A stretch of DNA of 64,000 nt, taken from assembly GCF_015207005.2 (NCBI RefSeq), contig NZ_JADEXS020000001.1, positions 6,781,001-6,845,000 of the forward strand, written 5' to 3'. The stretch comes from Desmonostoc muscorum LEGE 12446 (lineage in GTDB: Bacteria; Cyanobacteriota; Cyanobacteriia; Cyanobacteriales; Nostocaceae). Position 1 is the first letter of the stretch; every line of letters starts with the position of its first letter. The notes below the pieces were generated by a model. That model saw nothing but the letters and a program-made list of their open reading frames with translations. It was not told the DNA's origin and did not search any database. Positions 24,946 to 34,897 of this stretch are shown in pieces. Both the position numbers and the translations under genes were made by a program.

Positions 24946-26927
24946 ATGCTACAACCATCGATTGGGATCAAGCAAACTACCGCTACCTATCAGCAGCCCT
25001 AGCCGTAGTACGTGGAATTTTAGAAAATCACACTGCCAGTTCGCAAAATCAATCTGAGGCGAAAAACCAGGAAAATTTACAGCAAGCACTCCAAGAAGCT
25101 GCTGCTGCTATGCCTGCACCATCGGCATTGGATAGAGTCTGCAAAATGTTTAGCCTCTCATCCTTTGAACGTGATTTGTTGCTGTTGTGTGCAGGTATGG
25201 AATTGAATGGAGATTTTTGCAAATTATGTGCTAGTGTAAACGGCGATCCACAGCGAGGTTACCCAACCTTAAGTTTAGCTTTAGCAACTTTACCTCGCGT
25301 CCACTGGGATGCGATCGCCCCAAATGCTCCCTTACGTCATTGGCGGTTGATTCAGGTTGGTGATGCTCATGCTCTCACCCTCAGTCCCATAAGAATTGAC
25401 GAGCGGATTTTGCATTATCTCACAGGTATCCAATACCTTGACGAACGCTTAGCTGGCATCATTGAACCGTTACAAGAAATTAGCGATTTAGTCCCGTCCC
25501 ACCAAGAACTGGCAGAGCGAGTTGCAGCTGTGTGGTCGCAAGCTTATAAGATAAATAGCTTGCCAATTGTACAACTATGTGGTGTAGAAACTATCAGCAA
25601 ACGCGCCGTTGCCGCCAGAATTTGTCAACTCCAGGGTTTGAATTTGTGGGTAATGCCTGCACAAGTAATTCCCCAAGCACCGAGCGAGTTAGATAATCTC
25701 ATTCGCTTGTGGACTCGTGAGACAATTTTAAGTAGGTGTGCCTTACTTCTGGATTGCAACGAACTCGATAGCAATGATACGGTGCGGCTAAATGCGATCG
25801 CTCATTTCATCGAACGCGCCAACGGCTTTTTAATCATCACCAGCCGGGAACGAATGCGCCTACCACAACGCTTGGTAGTTAGTTTTGACGTACATCAACC
25901 AACAATCAAGGAACAAGGTGTAGTTTGGCAAGATGCACTAACAGCCATTGCACCGCAAATGAACGGCCAAGTCAAAACCTTAATAGATCAGTTTAATCTG
26001 AGTGCTGCAACCATTCGCGCTGCTTGTGCAGAAGCCGCAGGACAACTAGCACAAACACCAGAAAACGATATTGGTGAGATTTTATGGGATGCTTGTCGCG
26101 TGCAAGCACGTCCGCGTTTGGATGAACTCGCCCAACGAATTGAGCCGTCTGGTGATTGGGACGACTTGGTATTACCAGAAGCCCAAAAACAAATTCTCCG
26201 AGAAATGGCGGCGCACGTGCGGCAACGCAGTACTGTATATAACAATTGGGGTTTTGCTGGCAAAGGTGGGCGAGGATTGGGAATCAGCGCCTTATTTGCA
26301 GGTGCCAGCGGCACAGGTAAAACCTTGGGAGCAGAAGTGCTGGCACATAGATTGCGCCTAGATCTGTATCGCATTGACTTGTCATCGGTAGTCAGTAAAT
26401 ACATTGGCGAGACAGAAAAGAATCTGCGGCGGGTGTTTGATGCCGCAGAACAAGGCGGAGTGATTTTGTTGTTTGATGAAGCTGACGCCTTATTTGGTAA
26501 ACGCAGTGAAGTCAAAGATGCACGCGATCGCTATGCCAACATTGAAGTCAGCTACTTATTGCAACGTATGGAAAGCTACCCAGGTTTAGCAGTTCTCACT
26601 ACTAACCTCAAGAGTGCAATTGATACAGCCTTCCTCCGACGGATTCGTTTCGTGGTGCAGTTCCCCTTCCCCGACACAGCACAACGAGCCGAGATTTGGC
26701 GACGCGTCTTTCCAGCCAACACACCAACCGCAGACTTAGATGCCCTACAACTGGCGCGGCTAAATGTCGCTGGCGGTAATATCCGTAATATAGCCTTAAA
26801 TGCTGCTTTTCTCGCTGCCGATGCTGGCGAACCAGTGCAAATGAAACACGTATTACGGGCTGCTCAAACAGAATATACCAAATTAGAGAAGCCTTTGACT
26901 GAAGCCGAAATTGGCGGGTGGATTTGA
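24942..26927 (+). CDS. AAA+ ATPase, Pvc15-like
   Basis: 661 residues. The N-terminal ~430 residues are helical and specific to this family (SSFERDLLLLCAGMEL; RVAAVWSQAYKINSL). The C-terminal AAA+ domain has Walker A GASGTGKT near 455, Walker B VILLFDEADALFGKR near 506, an Arg finger region FLRRIRFVVQFPFPD and sensor 2 (LNVAGGNIRNIALNAA). In contractile injection systems an ATPase of this type next to the Pvc16-like gene aids cargo loading or particle assembly. The 4-nt overlap with the DUF4255 gene supports that role. CDC48/SpoVK-like is the generic alternative. Confidence 0.88.
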   Translation: MNATTIDWDQANYRYLSAALAVVRGILENHTASSQNQSEAKNQENLQQALQEAAAAMPAPSALDRVCKMFSLSSFERDLLLLCAGMELNGDFCKLCASVNGDPQRGYPTLSLALATLPRVHWDAIAPNAPLRHWRLIQVGDAHALTLSPIRIDERILHYLTGIQYLDERLAGIIEPLQEISDLVPSHQELAERVAAVWSQAYKINSLPIVQLCGVETISKRAVAARICQLQGLNLWVMPAQVIPQAPSELDNLIRLWTRETILSRCALLLDCNELDSNDTVRLNAIAHFIERANGFLIITSRERMRLPQRLVVSFDVHQPTIKEQGVVWQDALTAIAPQMNGQVKTLIDQFNLSAATIRAACAEAAGQLAQTPENDIGEILWDACRVQARPRLDELAQRIEPSGDWDDLVLPEAQKQILREMAAHVRQRSTVYNNWGFAGKGGRGLGISALFAGASGTGKTLGAEVLAHRLRLDLYRIDLSSVVSKYIGETEKNLRRVFDAAEQGGVILLFDEADALFGKRSEVKDARDRYANIEVSYLLQRMESYPGLAVLTTNLKSAIDTAFLRRIRFVVQFPFPDTAQRAEIWRRVFPANTPTADLDALQLARLNVAGGNIRNIALNAAFLAADAGEPVQMKHVLRAAQTEYTKLEKPLTEAEIGGWI

Positions 26928-26990
26928 TTTTATTTGAAAGGACTGACGCGGGGACGCGGGGACGCGGAGAATTTTGAATTATAAGTAATT

Positions 26991-27266
26991 AACGTGAGTT
27001 CGATGAACCTCTCCCCAACCCCTCTCCGAGACGGAGAGGGGCATAATATCATGTCCGGTTAAAGACTTATCATTAAGGCAGCAGAGGGGCAGGGGAGCAG
27101 AGGGGAAGGGTTTTTGGGTTTGTGCATAGATTCGGGAATCATAACTAATTAGCTGGACATAATATAAGATTCTGAGTTGGGCACGAAAAATTAGCGTTTT
27201 TAAGCCTCTCCCCGCTTCTCTTAGAGGAATGGAAGCGGGGTTATTTGGAATCTGTCGAACTCACGT
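26991..27266. mobile_element. MITE-like element with ACGTGAGTTCGA inverted ends, hosting a nested element
   Basis: Terminal repeats ACGTGAGTTCGA (left) and TCGAACTCACGT (right) bound 276 bp. Inside, 27043-27166 is bounded by a second pair: ATATCATGTCCGGTTAA and, reversed, ATATTATGTCCAGCTAA. A solo copy of the outer end (AACGTAAGTTCGAT) occurs near 30377, and a copy of the inner end at 34894-34921. Non-coding. Confidence 0.6.
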
Positions 27267-27293
27267 GTAATTAAGCGAACTTGATATTACTCC

Positions 27294-27325
27294 TGAATTC
27301 TGAATTCTGAATTCTGAATTCTGCT
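27294..27325. repeat. Heptamer tandem repeat (TGAATTC units)
   Basis: Four copies of a 7-bp unit CTGAATT in tandem, the short tandemly repeated repetitive type known from Nostocales. Related tracts occur at 53930-53952 and 63966-63992. Confidence 0.75.
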
Positions 27326-27435
27326 GTAATTTCCAATCTTCACAAAATCCTCACATATTTTCGATAAGTTGAAATTAGAGTCCAAGTGTCGATACTTAGG
27401 CTAAATCTGCCTGGTTAACATCGAGGGGTTTTGTT

Positions 27436-27660
27436 ATGGATACTCTTGTTAAATATGACATTGAAGTTATCAAAGATGAAGCGCGTGAACTCGTTAGAAA
27501 AGGAGTAATTCGTCGTAACGAGCCAATTTATGCTTTGTGTAGATATATTCCCGGCCGTGATTGGGTTTGTGTGGAACTTGAGCTAGAAAAAAATGAATTT
27601 TTGCTTCGGGATAAAATTATAGATCTCTTAGGTCGTGAAGATTGGACCGAAGATTTATAA
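27436..27660 (+). CDS. DUF4327 family small protein
   Basis: 74 residues: YDIEVIKDEARELVRKGVI, then EPIYALCRYIPGRDWVCVEL and LLRDKIIDLLGREDW. This pattern is the DUF4327 family found almost only in cyanobacteria; its function is unknown. It has its own upstream region and precedes ppsA by 180 bp. An AGGGG motif lies 9 nt before the ATG. Conserved Cys residues (LCRY, WVCVE) could be structural. Confidence 0.8.
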   Translation: MDTLVKYDIEVIKDEARELVRKGVIRRNEPIYALCRYIPGRDWVCVELELEKNEFLLRDKIIDLLGREDWTEDL

Positions 27661-27839
27661 AATTGCGATCGCCTGTGTATCTCTTTAGTCACAACAAGAA
27701 CAACAAAGTTGTCGTCACCTCACAAGTTCCTCAAATTATCTTTCTATAACCAAAGGTGTGAAACTCAAGAGGGAATACAAAGGTGACACAAAGCCCTCTG
27801 GAGTAACAGTAGCGAAAATGCATTGAAGGAAATTTTCCC

Positions 27840-30287
27840 ATGCTTGAAACATTTGTTACTCAAAATACACCAAGCCAGAATGTGAAACAACAAGCCCTAG
27901 TACTACCACTAAATGCAGTCGGGATAGCAGATATCCCCCTTGTGGGTGGTAAAAACGCTTCATTGGGAGAAATGATTCAGCAGCTGATACCCAAAGGCAT
28001 CAAGATTCCTACAGGATTTGCGACTACAGCTTATGCTTATCAGTACTTTATCTCTTCAGCAGATTTAGAACCAAAATTACGGCAATTATTTGCAGATTTA
28101 GATATAGAAGATGTGAACAATCTCCATTCTATTGGAAAGCAAGTACGAGCTTTAATGCTGCAAACTCCCTTTCCATTAGAATTGCAACAAGCAATTATCG
28201 AAGCTTATCAAGACCTTGAGAAGCAATATGGTACTAATACCGATGTTGCAGTCCGTTCTAGTGCCACAGCAGAAGACTTACCTGATGCTAGCTTTGCCGG
28301 TCAGCAAGAAACCTATCTCAATGTCCACGGTTTGCAAGGTGTACTAGAAGCTTGTCACAAGTGTTTTGCCTCAATTTATACTGACCGTGCTATTTCTTAC
28401 CGCCAACTTAAAGGCTTTGATCATTTTAGCATTGCCCTCTCGGTAGGCGTACAAAAAATGGTGCGTTCTGATCTGGCAACATCTGGTGTGATGTTCTCCA
28501 TCGATACTGAAACAGGTTTTCAAGATGTAGCATTAATTACTGCCGCCTATGGTTTGGGAGAAAATATAGTTCAGGGGGCGGTGAATCCAGACGAATATTT
28601 AGTATTTAAGCCTACTCTGAAGCAGGGATATCAGCCAATTTTAGAAAAGCGCCTGGGTACAAAAGAAATCAAGATGATTTATGATACTGGCGGCTCGAAA
28701 TTGACCAAAAATATACCTGTTGCGGCAAGCGATCGCTTAAAATATGCCCTTAGCGATCAAGAAATTTTACAATTAGCCCAAGCTTGCTGCCTGATTGAAG
28801 ACCATTACTCACAAGTACGCGGTGTCTACACACCAATGGACATCGAATGGGCAAAAGACGGCATTACCAATGAACTTTTTATAGTGCAGGCGCGTCCCGA
28901 AACAGTACAATCTCAAAAATCTAAAAATGTTCTCCGCACTTATCACTTACAACAAAAAGGTGAGGTGTTAGTCACAGGGCGGAGTGTGGGTGAAATGATT
29001 GGACAAGGTAAAGCCAGAGTGATTCTGGATGTGCAGCAAATTAACCAGTTTCAACCTGGAGATGTGCTAGTCACAAATCGCACCGATCCCGACTGGGAAC
29101 CAATCATGAAACGTGCTAGTGCAATCATCACCAACCAAGGTGGGCGTACTTGTCATAGTGCAATTATTGCCAGAGAAATAGGGATTCCGGCCATAGTTGG
29201 TTGTGGTAATGCTACTACTATATTGAAAACAGGACAACAAATTACCGTTTCTTGTGCTGAAGGTGAAACTGGCAGAGTTTACCAAGGTTTATTGCCCTTT
29301 GAAGTGCAAGAATTACCGTTAGAAAATGTGCCCCACATTCGTACCAAAATTATGATGAATGTGGGTAATCCAGAAGAAGCATTAAGTTATGCTGCTATCC
29401 CTAATGATGGAGTGGGATTAGCACGGATGGAATTTATTATTGCTAATCATATTAAGACGCATCCATTAGCGTTAATTCATTTTGATGAATTACAAGATCA
29501 GGTTGCCAAATCTCAGATTGCCGAATTAACTGCCCAATACGAAGATAAAAGCGCATACTTTATTGATAAACTAGCTCAAGGTATTGGCACGATCGCAGCT
29601 GCTTTTTATCCCAAACCTGTCATTGTGCGCCTGTCAGACTTCAAGAGTAACGAATATGCTAACCTTTTGGGTGGCAAGCAGTTTGAACCCCACGAAGAAA
29701 ACCCAATGCTAGGGTGGCGCGGTGCTTCTCGCTACTACGATGAACGCTACCGTCAAGGCTTTGCTTTGGAATGCCTAGCAATGAAAAACGTGCGCGATCG
29801 CATGGGTTTAACTAATGTAATTTTAATGGTGCCATTTTGTCGCACTCCCCAGGAAGGCCAGCGCGTGTTATCAGAAATGGCAAAACATGGTTTGGTGCAG
29901 GGAGAAAACGGTTTAGAAGTCTATGTGATGTGCGAATTACCTAGTAATGTGCAATTGGCAGATGAGTTTTGTAAAATCTTTGATGGGTTCTCAATTGGCT
30001 CCAATGACCTAACACAATTAACATTAGGAGTAGATAGAGATTCGGAATTAGTAGCCCATTTATTTGATGAACGCAATGAAGCTGTGAAGCTAATGATTGC
30101 CAAAGCCATAGCCACAGTTAAAAAGCACGGACGCAAAATTGGTATTTGCGGACAAGCACCCAGTGACTATGCTGAATTTGCTCAATTTTTGGTTCAGCAA
30201 GGTATTGATTCTATCAGTCTTAATCCTGATTCTGTACTAAAAACTCTTTTAGAAATAGCGAGTACAGAACTAATACCATTTCACTAA
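27840..30287 (+). CDS. ppsA: Phosphoenolpyruvate synthase
   Basis: 815 residues, normal for PpsA. The N-terminal ATP-binding domain has LVGGKNASLGEMI and the AVRSSATAEDLPDASFAGQ loop. The swivelling phosphohistidine domain has the catalytic His in GGRTCHSAIIAREIG. The C-terminal PEP/pyruvate TIM barrel ends with SIGSNDLTQLTLGVDRDS and GICGQAPSD. It converts pyruvate plus ATP to PEP, AMP and phosphate, for gluconeogenic flow. A GAAGGA ribosome-binding site precedes ATG 27840. Pyruvate phosphate dikinase is excluded by length and by the PpsA-type CGQAPSD end. Confidence 0.95.
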   Translation: MLETFVTQNTPSQNVKQQALVLPLNAVGIADIPLVGGKNASLGEMIQQLIPKGIKIPTGFATTAYAYQYFISSADLEPKLRQLFADLDIEDVNNLHSIGKQVRALMLQTPFPLELQQAIIEAYQDLEKQYGTNTDVAVRSSATAEDLPDASFAGQQETYLNVHGLQGVLEACHKCFASIYTDRAISYRQLKGFDHFSIALSVGVQKMVRSDLATSGVMFSIDTETGFQDVALITAAYGLGENIVQGAVNPDEYLVFKPTLKQGYQPILEKRLGTKEIKMIYDTGGSKLTKNIPVAASDRLKYALSDQEILQLAQACCLIEDHYSQVRGVYTPMDIEWAKDGITNELFIVQARPETVQSQKSKNVLRTYHLQQKGEVLVTGRSVGEMIGQGKARVILDVQQINQFQPGDVLVTNRTDPDWEPIMKRASAIITNQGGRTCHSAIIAREIGIPAIVGCGNATTILKTGQQITVSCAEGETGRVYQGLLPFEVQELPLENVPHIRTKIMMNVGNPEEALSYAAIPNDGVGLARMEFIIANHIKTHPLALIHFDELQDQVAKSQIAELTAQYEDKSAYFIDKLAQGIGTIAAAFYPKPVIVRLSDFKSNEYANLLGGKQFEPHEENPMLGWRGASRYYDERYRQGFALECLAMKNVRDRMGLTNVILMVPFCRTPQEGQRVLSEMAKHGLVQGENGLEVYVMCELPSNVQLADEFCKIFDGFSIGSNDLTQLTLGVDRDSELVAHLFDERNEAVKLMIAKAIATVKKHGRKIGICGQAPSDYAEFAQFLVQQGIDSISLNPDSVLKTLLEIASTELIPFH

Positions 30288-30450
30288 AACCCTGATACAT
30301 ATAGATTTCGCGTAGGGAACATTGCCGTGCCCCTACCAACGTATTTGTATCATAATTAAAGTGAAACGGTATAAGGTAACGTAAGTTCGATAGATTCTGA
30401 AGAAACCCTCCTCATAGCATTTCACCAAATACGTGATACAGATACATCGT

Positions 30451-30476
30451 TAGGGGCGTACAGCTGTACGCCCCTA
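30451..30476. repeat. Perfect 26-nt palindrome (TAGGGGCGTACAG half)
   Basis: Half-site TAGGGGCGTACAG and its exact complement. The same palindrome class (GGGGCG-N-AGCT-N-CGCCCC) recurs at 51447-51474 and, degenerate, at 53089-53114. It lies between convergent ppsA and the desaturase-like gene and could also end transcription. Confidence 0.7.
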
Positions 30477-30554
30477 CAGTCGATTCATCTATTGCAAAGA
30501 TTTTTGGAAAAATCCAAATTTAGATCCGTTCGCCCTGCCTTTGTGCGTATTTAA

Positions 30555-31466
30555 TTATTCAGGTTTAACAACTAGGCATTTACCTCTGAGCATATCTTTG
30601 AGGATTACTAAATATTCACCGAATGAAATATACACTGTTTTTTCTGGTAGAATATTTGTTTCAGGAAATGGTCGAGTGTAAATATTAGACATGGAGTGAT
30701 GTAATGAATGTTCTAGACAATGATTATGGGTAATAAAGAGAAAAAATCTTTCTAAAATACCAGAAGGTTTCAAGTTTCTGGTTTGTAAATTACGTTCTTT
30801 CAAGTCTCCTTCCACAATCAGATTTCCATGTTCTATCAGTTCACAATGATGAACCATCAAAGATCCCATCCAACAGGTAATAAAATAAGAAGTTGCAATT
30901 TGACCTGTGGTTACTCCTAATAATAAATGCGAAGTATACCCAACTCCTCCCCAAATAATAATCCGCATCCAAATAGAAATTATTAATTTTTTTAAGCAGT
31001 ACTGCTGTTTGAGTTTTGGATGCTGCGATATTTGAAAATTTGCCACGATTAAAACAAATATGTTTCCCAAGCAGATTTCCAAAAAGTTATAAATAATTCG
31101 CAGTGATTTATTCTTTATATTTCCTAAAGGATGAAACTCTATATCGTCGTAAGTATTTACTTGCGAATGATGATAAGGATGTACTAGGTCAAAAGTTTGT
31201 GGATCGAGAAAAATTATCCAAGATAATATTAAGTAAAAAAATTTATTGTTGATACGTGGTAAATATTCATGCCAACATTCATGCATAAACTGTGCCAACA
31301 AACAAAGAAGATAAACTCCGGGGAAAAGCATAAACAAGAGTGAAAAAATATTTAATGAAGCATAAATATAAGGCAAAAAAAACAGATATGCCAACCAAAG
31401 CACTAAGGTAGATAGAAGCTTTACAATTTGTTTTTCTACTATTGAAATAGTAGTCATAGCTGTCAT
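30555..31466 (-). CDS. Fatty acid desaturase-like membrane di-iron protein
   Basis: 303 residues with four or more membrane helices and three His boxes: HECWH (near 60), HPYHH (near 98) and HCLEHSLHH (near 252). This is the membrane fatty acid desaturase/hydroxylase superfamily; the spacing and shortness suggest a carotenoid-, sterol- or lipid-modifying member rather than DesA/DesC. Low GC and AT-rich codon use compared with neighbours may indicate transfer. The TetR gene 480 bp upstream is on the same strand and is a candidate regulator (inference). Confidence 0.75.
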   Translation of the reverse strand: MTAMTTISIVEKQIVKLLSTLVLWLAYLFFLPYIYASLNIFSLLFMLFPGVYLLCLLAQFMHECWHEYLPRINNKFFYLILSWIIFLDPQTFDLVHPYHHSQVNTYDDIEFHPLGNIKNKSLRIIYNFLEICLGNIFVLIVANFQISQHPKLKQQYCLKKLIISIWMRIIIWGGVGYTSHLLLGVTTGQIATSYFITCWMGSLMVHHCELIEHGNLIVEGDLKERNLQTRNLKPSGILERFFLFITHNHCLEHSLHHSMSNIYTRPFPETNILPEKTVYISFGEYLVILKDMLRGKCLVVKPE

Positions 31467-31741
31467 ATCGAATTCCTCACAATAGTTAATTCAACAAGAA
31501 TCAACACCTCATAAAATAGAAGTGTTTTCGGTTTTGACCGTTCATTAGATATTAATCAGAAAGTCGAAAAAGAAGCTATCTACATTCAACAATCATCCAA
31601 GATTATTAGACATAATACTTAATTCTTGAGTGAGAAAATATCCGGTTCAATTTTGACAATACCTCAATTTTTATAGACATAATGCTGAGAATATCTATGA
31701 AACCTTGCTCATGTCGTATTAAATACTTGTATATACCGTTA

Positions 31742-31888
31742 AGGACTTCCAAATAAAAAAATACTCAACCACTTCTTGTGGTATGGGCGTCTCGCCCGTA
31801 AGCAAAGGCGGGCAAGACTTCGGCGTGAGCGCTCAGTCGAACGCTGCCCATCCTACAAGATTGGATAATTTATTTGTTGGAAGTCCCT
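31742..31888. mobile_element. MITE-like element with AGGGACTTCCAA ends (copy A)
   Basis: Left end AGGACTTCCAAATAAAAAA and right end, reversed, AGGGACTTCCAACAAATAAA. The interior holds hairpin-forming GGGCGTCTCGCCC and the shared AAATAAATTATCC scaffold in inverse orientation. Same family as 35032-35155 and the fragment at 51412-51491. Confidence 0.55.
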
Positions 31889-31944
31889 CTAAATCCCCTT
31901 TATTAAGGGAGATTTTTGAGAATGTAGATTATCCTCTCGCAAAC

Positions 31945-32553
31945 TTAAAGGGGAGTGATGCTGATACCACGTACAAATATATCTACACAAGTTTCAATAT
32001 AGTCCTCACAGCTATAGTTGCCTTGATTGAATTTTGCAGTACGACAGAGCATTCCAGCTAACAGCATTCTTGTAAACATATCCACTGCTGGAAATGGATC
32101 AACATCTGCTCTAACGATGCCTCGTCTTTGACTAGATTGCAAGTAAGCTACCAGTTTTTCCCTTAATGGCTTGGCTGCTTCTTGAATCACTTGTCTGGCT
32201 GCCTCAGGATGACGTTTGGCTTCTCCAATGAAGGTGCGAATTAAGTCTTCATGTGCCTCTAACATAGTATTGTAAAGCTCGGCATACCGTTTTAAGTCAA
32301 TTCTCAAATCCTGCGTCCACGCTTGGGGATGTGCAAGAGCTTCTGTCTGGAGTGCCAAAGCATTTTCGATTACTGCTCCCAAAAGTTGTTCTTTGTTAGC
32401 AAAGTGGCGAAATAAAGTCACTTCATTCACACGAGCAACACGAGCTATTTCACGGGTAGTTGCTCCTTGAACCCCTAAACTAGCAAATACCTGCGAGGCG
32501 GCTTCGATCAAACGTCTACGAGTAAGGGCTGATGAACGGATAACTTTATTCAT
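31945..32553 (-). CDS. TetR/AcrR family transcriptional regulator
   Basis: 202 residues. The N-terminal helix-turn-helix reads ASLGVQGATTREIARVARV then EVTLFRHFANKEQL, the TetR signature at about residues 25-60. The helical C-terminal ligand domain is unspecific. Such proteins repress neighbouring efflux or lipid genes until an effector binds; the nearest candidates are the desaturase-like gene downstream and the FUSC-type exporter at 33254. No operator dyad stood out by eye. Confidence 0.9.
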   Translation of the reverse strand: MNKVIRSSALTRRRLIEAASQVFASLGVQGATTREIARVARVNEVTLFRHFANKEQLLGAVIENALALQTEALAHPQAWTQDLRIDLKRYAELYNTMLEAHEDLIRTFIGEAKRHPEAARQVIQEAAKPLREKLVAYLQSSQRRGIVRADVDPFPAVDMFTRMLLAGMLCRTAKFNQGNYSCEDYIETCVDIFVRGISITPL

Positions 32554-32781
32554 TTATGCTGGCAAGTACCACTGATACCTCTAGGTTATGTTGAAAAAGA
32601 TAATTCATAATGCAATTACCAAAATTTACAAAATTACACCAGATTGCAACAGACGTGAGGTACAGATAATCATAGGGGCACAACATGCTGTGCCCCCACC
32701 TGTGTACTTCATTTACCTGAAATACGCTGTAAGTATCAGATTCTCAGAAAAACTCTTTCCCACTCCCCACTGACAAATTTG

Positions 32782-33021
32782 CTATACAAATAAAAAGAAA
32801 GCAATGAGAATCGCACTCAGAGTAATAGCGAATACAATAGCGTATTCCACTCTGCGGCTCAAAAATCCCACAGCGGCAACTAGGACGATCGCTAGCCCCA
32901 TAATGCCAACGTACTGTTCTTTTTGTAAACTGCGTGCAATCAGTGGATCTTTGTTTATACCAGGTGGTGGAGTTTCTTGAATTGTTCTTGGGGATGGTAA
33001 GTCTTGTACTAAGAATTTCAT
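32782..33021 (-). CDS. Small two-TM membrane protein
   Basis: 79 residues: a Pro-rich cytoplasmic N-terminus (LPSPRTIQETPPPGIN) followed by two hydrophobic helices (GIMGLAIVLVAAVGFL and YAIVFAITLSAILIAFFLFV) with RRVE between. Similar short proteins occur across cyanobacteria without known role. ATG 33021 has a purine-rich GGAG motif upstream (RC of CTCC). Function not assigned. Confidence 0.65.
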   Translation of the reverse strand: MKFLVQDLPSPRTIQETPPPGINKDPLIARSLQKEQYVGIMGLAIVLVAAVGFLSRRVEYAIVFAITLSAILIAFFLFV

Positions 33022-33253
33022 AAATTTACTCCTGAAAATTCTTTGATTTTTTGAATATTTTTATGATCGCCACAGATAGAAAAAATGCGATCGCTCTATT
33101 AGTCAATATTTTTAACCATATATAGCAGAATTCAGGAGCAAAGCCAAAGACGCTGCGCGGCTTGGCGTCAGAATGGGCTGCGATGATGAAGTTCGTCCAT
33201 GTAAAATGCTGTAAGAGACGATCTCTGCTTTGTCATAGTCGCTGGCTTAAATA

Positions 33254-34897
33254 ATGTCATTTACAGATAAACGTCCTCTGGGTTGGTTGTTGCAGCAATT
33301 TCAACTCAAGCCAGGTAAGCCTGACATTTTCTCTGGATTACGTAGCCTTTTGATACTGGGCGTACCGATTGGAATTGGATTTCTTACTGGTCATGCTACT
33401 ACAAGTGCGATCGCTATGCCCGCCGCAGGCATCGCCACTATGGCAGCTTGGTTTGTTGGTATGGTAAATGTTGAGGGAACTTACCGCCAGAAAGCGATCG
33501 CAATGACAGCAGCAACCATTGGGATAACTGTAGTATTCTTCATTGCAAGTCTGGTTAGCGGTAATCTCTGGTTAACTGTGCCGGCGACTTTCTTGGTAAT
33601 ATTTATCGCAGGCTTAGCAAGTCTCTATGGCAACGTGGCTGCATCTGTGGGCTTAGTCACTTCCATGATGTTTGTCATCGCCCTTGCTAAATTCGCTTCA
33701 TTCTCTAATTTATCTACTCTTATCCAACAATCTGCCCTCTGTTTAGCTGGCGGAATCTGGACAACTGTCTTATCATCAGGGCTTTGGGTGGTGCGTCCTG
33801 ATGCTCCTGTAAAGCAGGTAGTCGCTAAGTGTTATGACTCGCTGAGCAAATTTGTGGATTTGGCAAGGGAGAGAGCATTAAATCCACAGGACGAAGGAGA
33901 GTGGACACAGCGATTTTTACAAGCCCAGGATATCGTCATTCAAGATTTGACATTTGCCCGTAGCGTCTGGACAGCTATGTGGACTAGGCAAAAAGGAGCT
34001 AATCTGCGGGGAAATTACTTACTCGTGTTAATCGAGGATGTAAATCAAATTCTCAATTCTGTTGTCGCATTGAGTGAATTGTTAGCGATCGCATCCACAG
34101 ACCCACTTTATTCTCAGCTACAAAGAGAAATTGAGCAAGCCATAGAACAGTTGACAATTGCTGTGCAAACCTTATCACAAGGAATTGCGAAAGAAAAAAA
34201 CTTAGTTCATCTGGGAGATTTAGATCGGACAATTGAAGCACTAAAATACCAATGGCAAGTTATCCGCGCTCAACTCCTCAATCAAACTGTAAACGTCCAG
34301 ATAGATGAATATGGCGAACTACTCAACCTCAAAAAGATTACAGCCATTCTGACAAACCTGGCACAGCAAATTCATATTGATGCAGAGATTGTTACAGATT
34401 TAAGACAGGGAAAACAGCGCCGGATTACCCAGCGAAATATTTCTCCTCCAACTCAGCCAGAGGATTCTGGAATTATTGACACACTGCGAAATAATTTTAC
34501 TTTTGATTCAGTCCTGTTTCGTCATGCATTGCGTTTAGCACTAGTAACAACCCTTGCTGAATTACTGGCCTCGGTATTGCAATTACCAAGAGGTTACTGG
34601 ATAACGCTAACAGCTTTAGTTGCACTCAAGCCCAACTTTGGTGGCACCTCTGAGACAACAGTGCAAAGAGTCATCGGTACCATTTTGGGCGGAATTATCG
34701 GCATAACTCTAGTTTTACTATTTAACAATCCATTGGCAATCGTACTTTGTTTCTTGCTGCTCGTGTTTACTGCAATGTCAGTGCGATCGCTAAGCTACAG
34801 CATATTTATCATACTGCTCACTCCCGCCATCATCGCAAAAATCGGAAAAACCTCTTTCCCCCTGCTCCCTGCTCCCTGCCCCCTGCGCTCTAAATAA
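33254..34897 (+). CDS. FUSC-family membrane transporter, C-terminally truncated
   Basis: 547 residues. The N-terminal membrane block (LGVPIGIGFLTGHATTSAIA) and a long cytoplasmic helical middle (about 190-400) are followed by the second FUSC block beginning RHALRLALVTTLAELLASV and GYWITLTALVALKPNFGGT. Intact members carry further membrane helices and a cytoplasmic tail after this point. Here the frame runs into FPLLPAPCPLRSK, encoded by low-complexity CCCTGCTCCCTG repeat, and stops. The following bases (TAAGTCTTTTACCGAACATG) match an element end at 27043-27070. The protein is therefore likely a broken aromatic-acid/efflux transporter. Confidence 0.8.
   Translation: MSFTDKRPLGWLLQQFQLKPGKPDIFSGLRSLLILGVPIGIGFLTGHATTSAIAMPAAGIATMAAWFVGMVNVEGTYRQKAIAMTAATIGITVVFFIASLVSGNLWLTVPATFLVIFIAGLASLYGNVAASVGLVTSMMFVIALAKFASFSNLSTLIQQSALCLAGGIWTTVLSSGLWVVRPDAPVKQVVAKCYDSLSKFVDLARERALNPQDEGEWTQRFLQAQDIVIQDLTFARSVWTAMWTRQKGANLRGNYLLVLIEDVNQILNSVVALSELLAIASTDPLYSQLQREIEQAIEQLTIAVQTLSQGIAKEKNLVHLGDLDRTIEALKYQWQVIRAQLLNQTVNVQIDEYGELLNLKKITAILTNLAQQIHIDAEIVTDLRQGKQRRITQRNISPPTQPEDSGIIDTLRNNFTFDSVLFRHALRLALVTTLAELLASVLQLPRGYWITLTALVALKPNFGGTSETTVQRVIGTILGGIIGITLVLLFNNPLAIVLCFLLLVFTAMSVRSLSYSIFIILLTPAIIAKIGKTSFPLLPAPCPLRSK

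Noticed and set aside
25988..26515. 175-residue antisense ORF inside the AAA+ gene
   Set aside because: It lies opposite the Walker A/B region, where codon bias leaves the reverse frame open; no ribosome-binding site or family motif.
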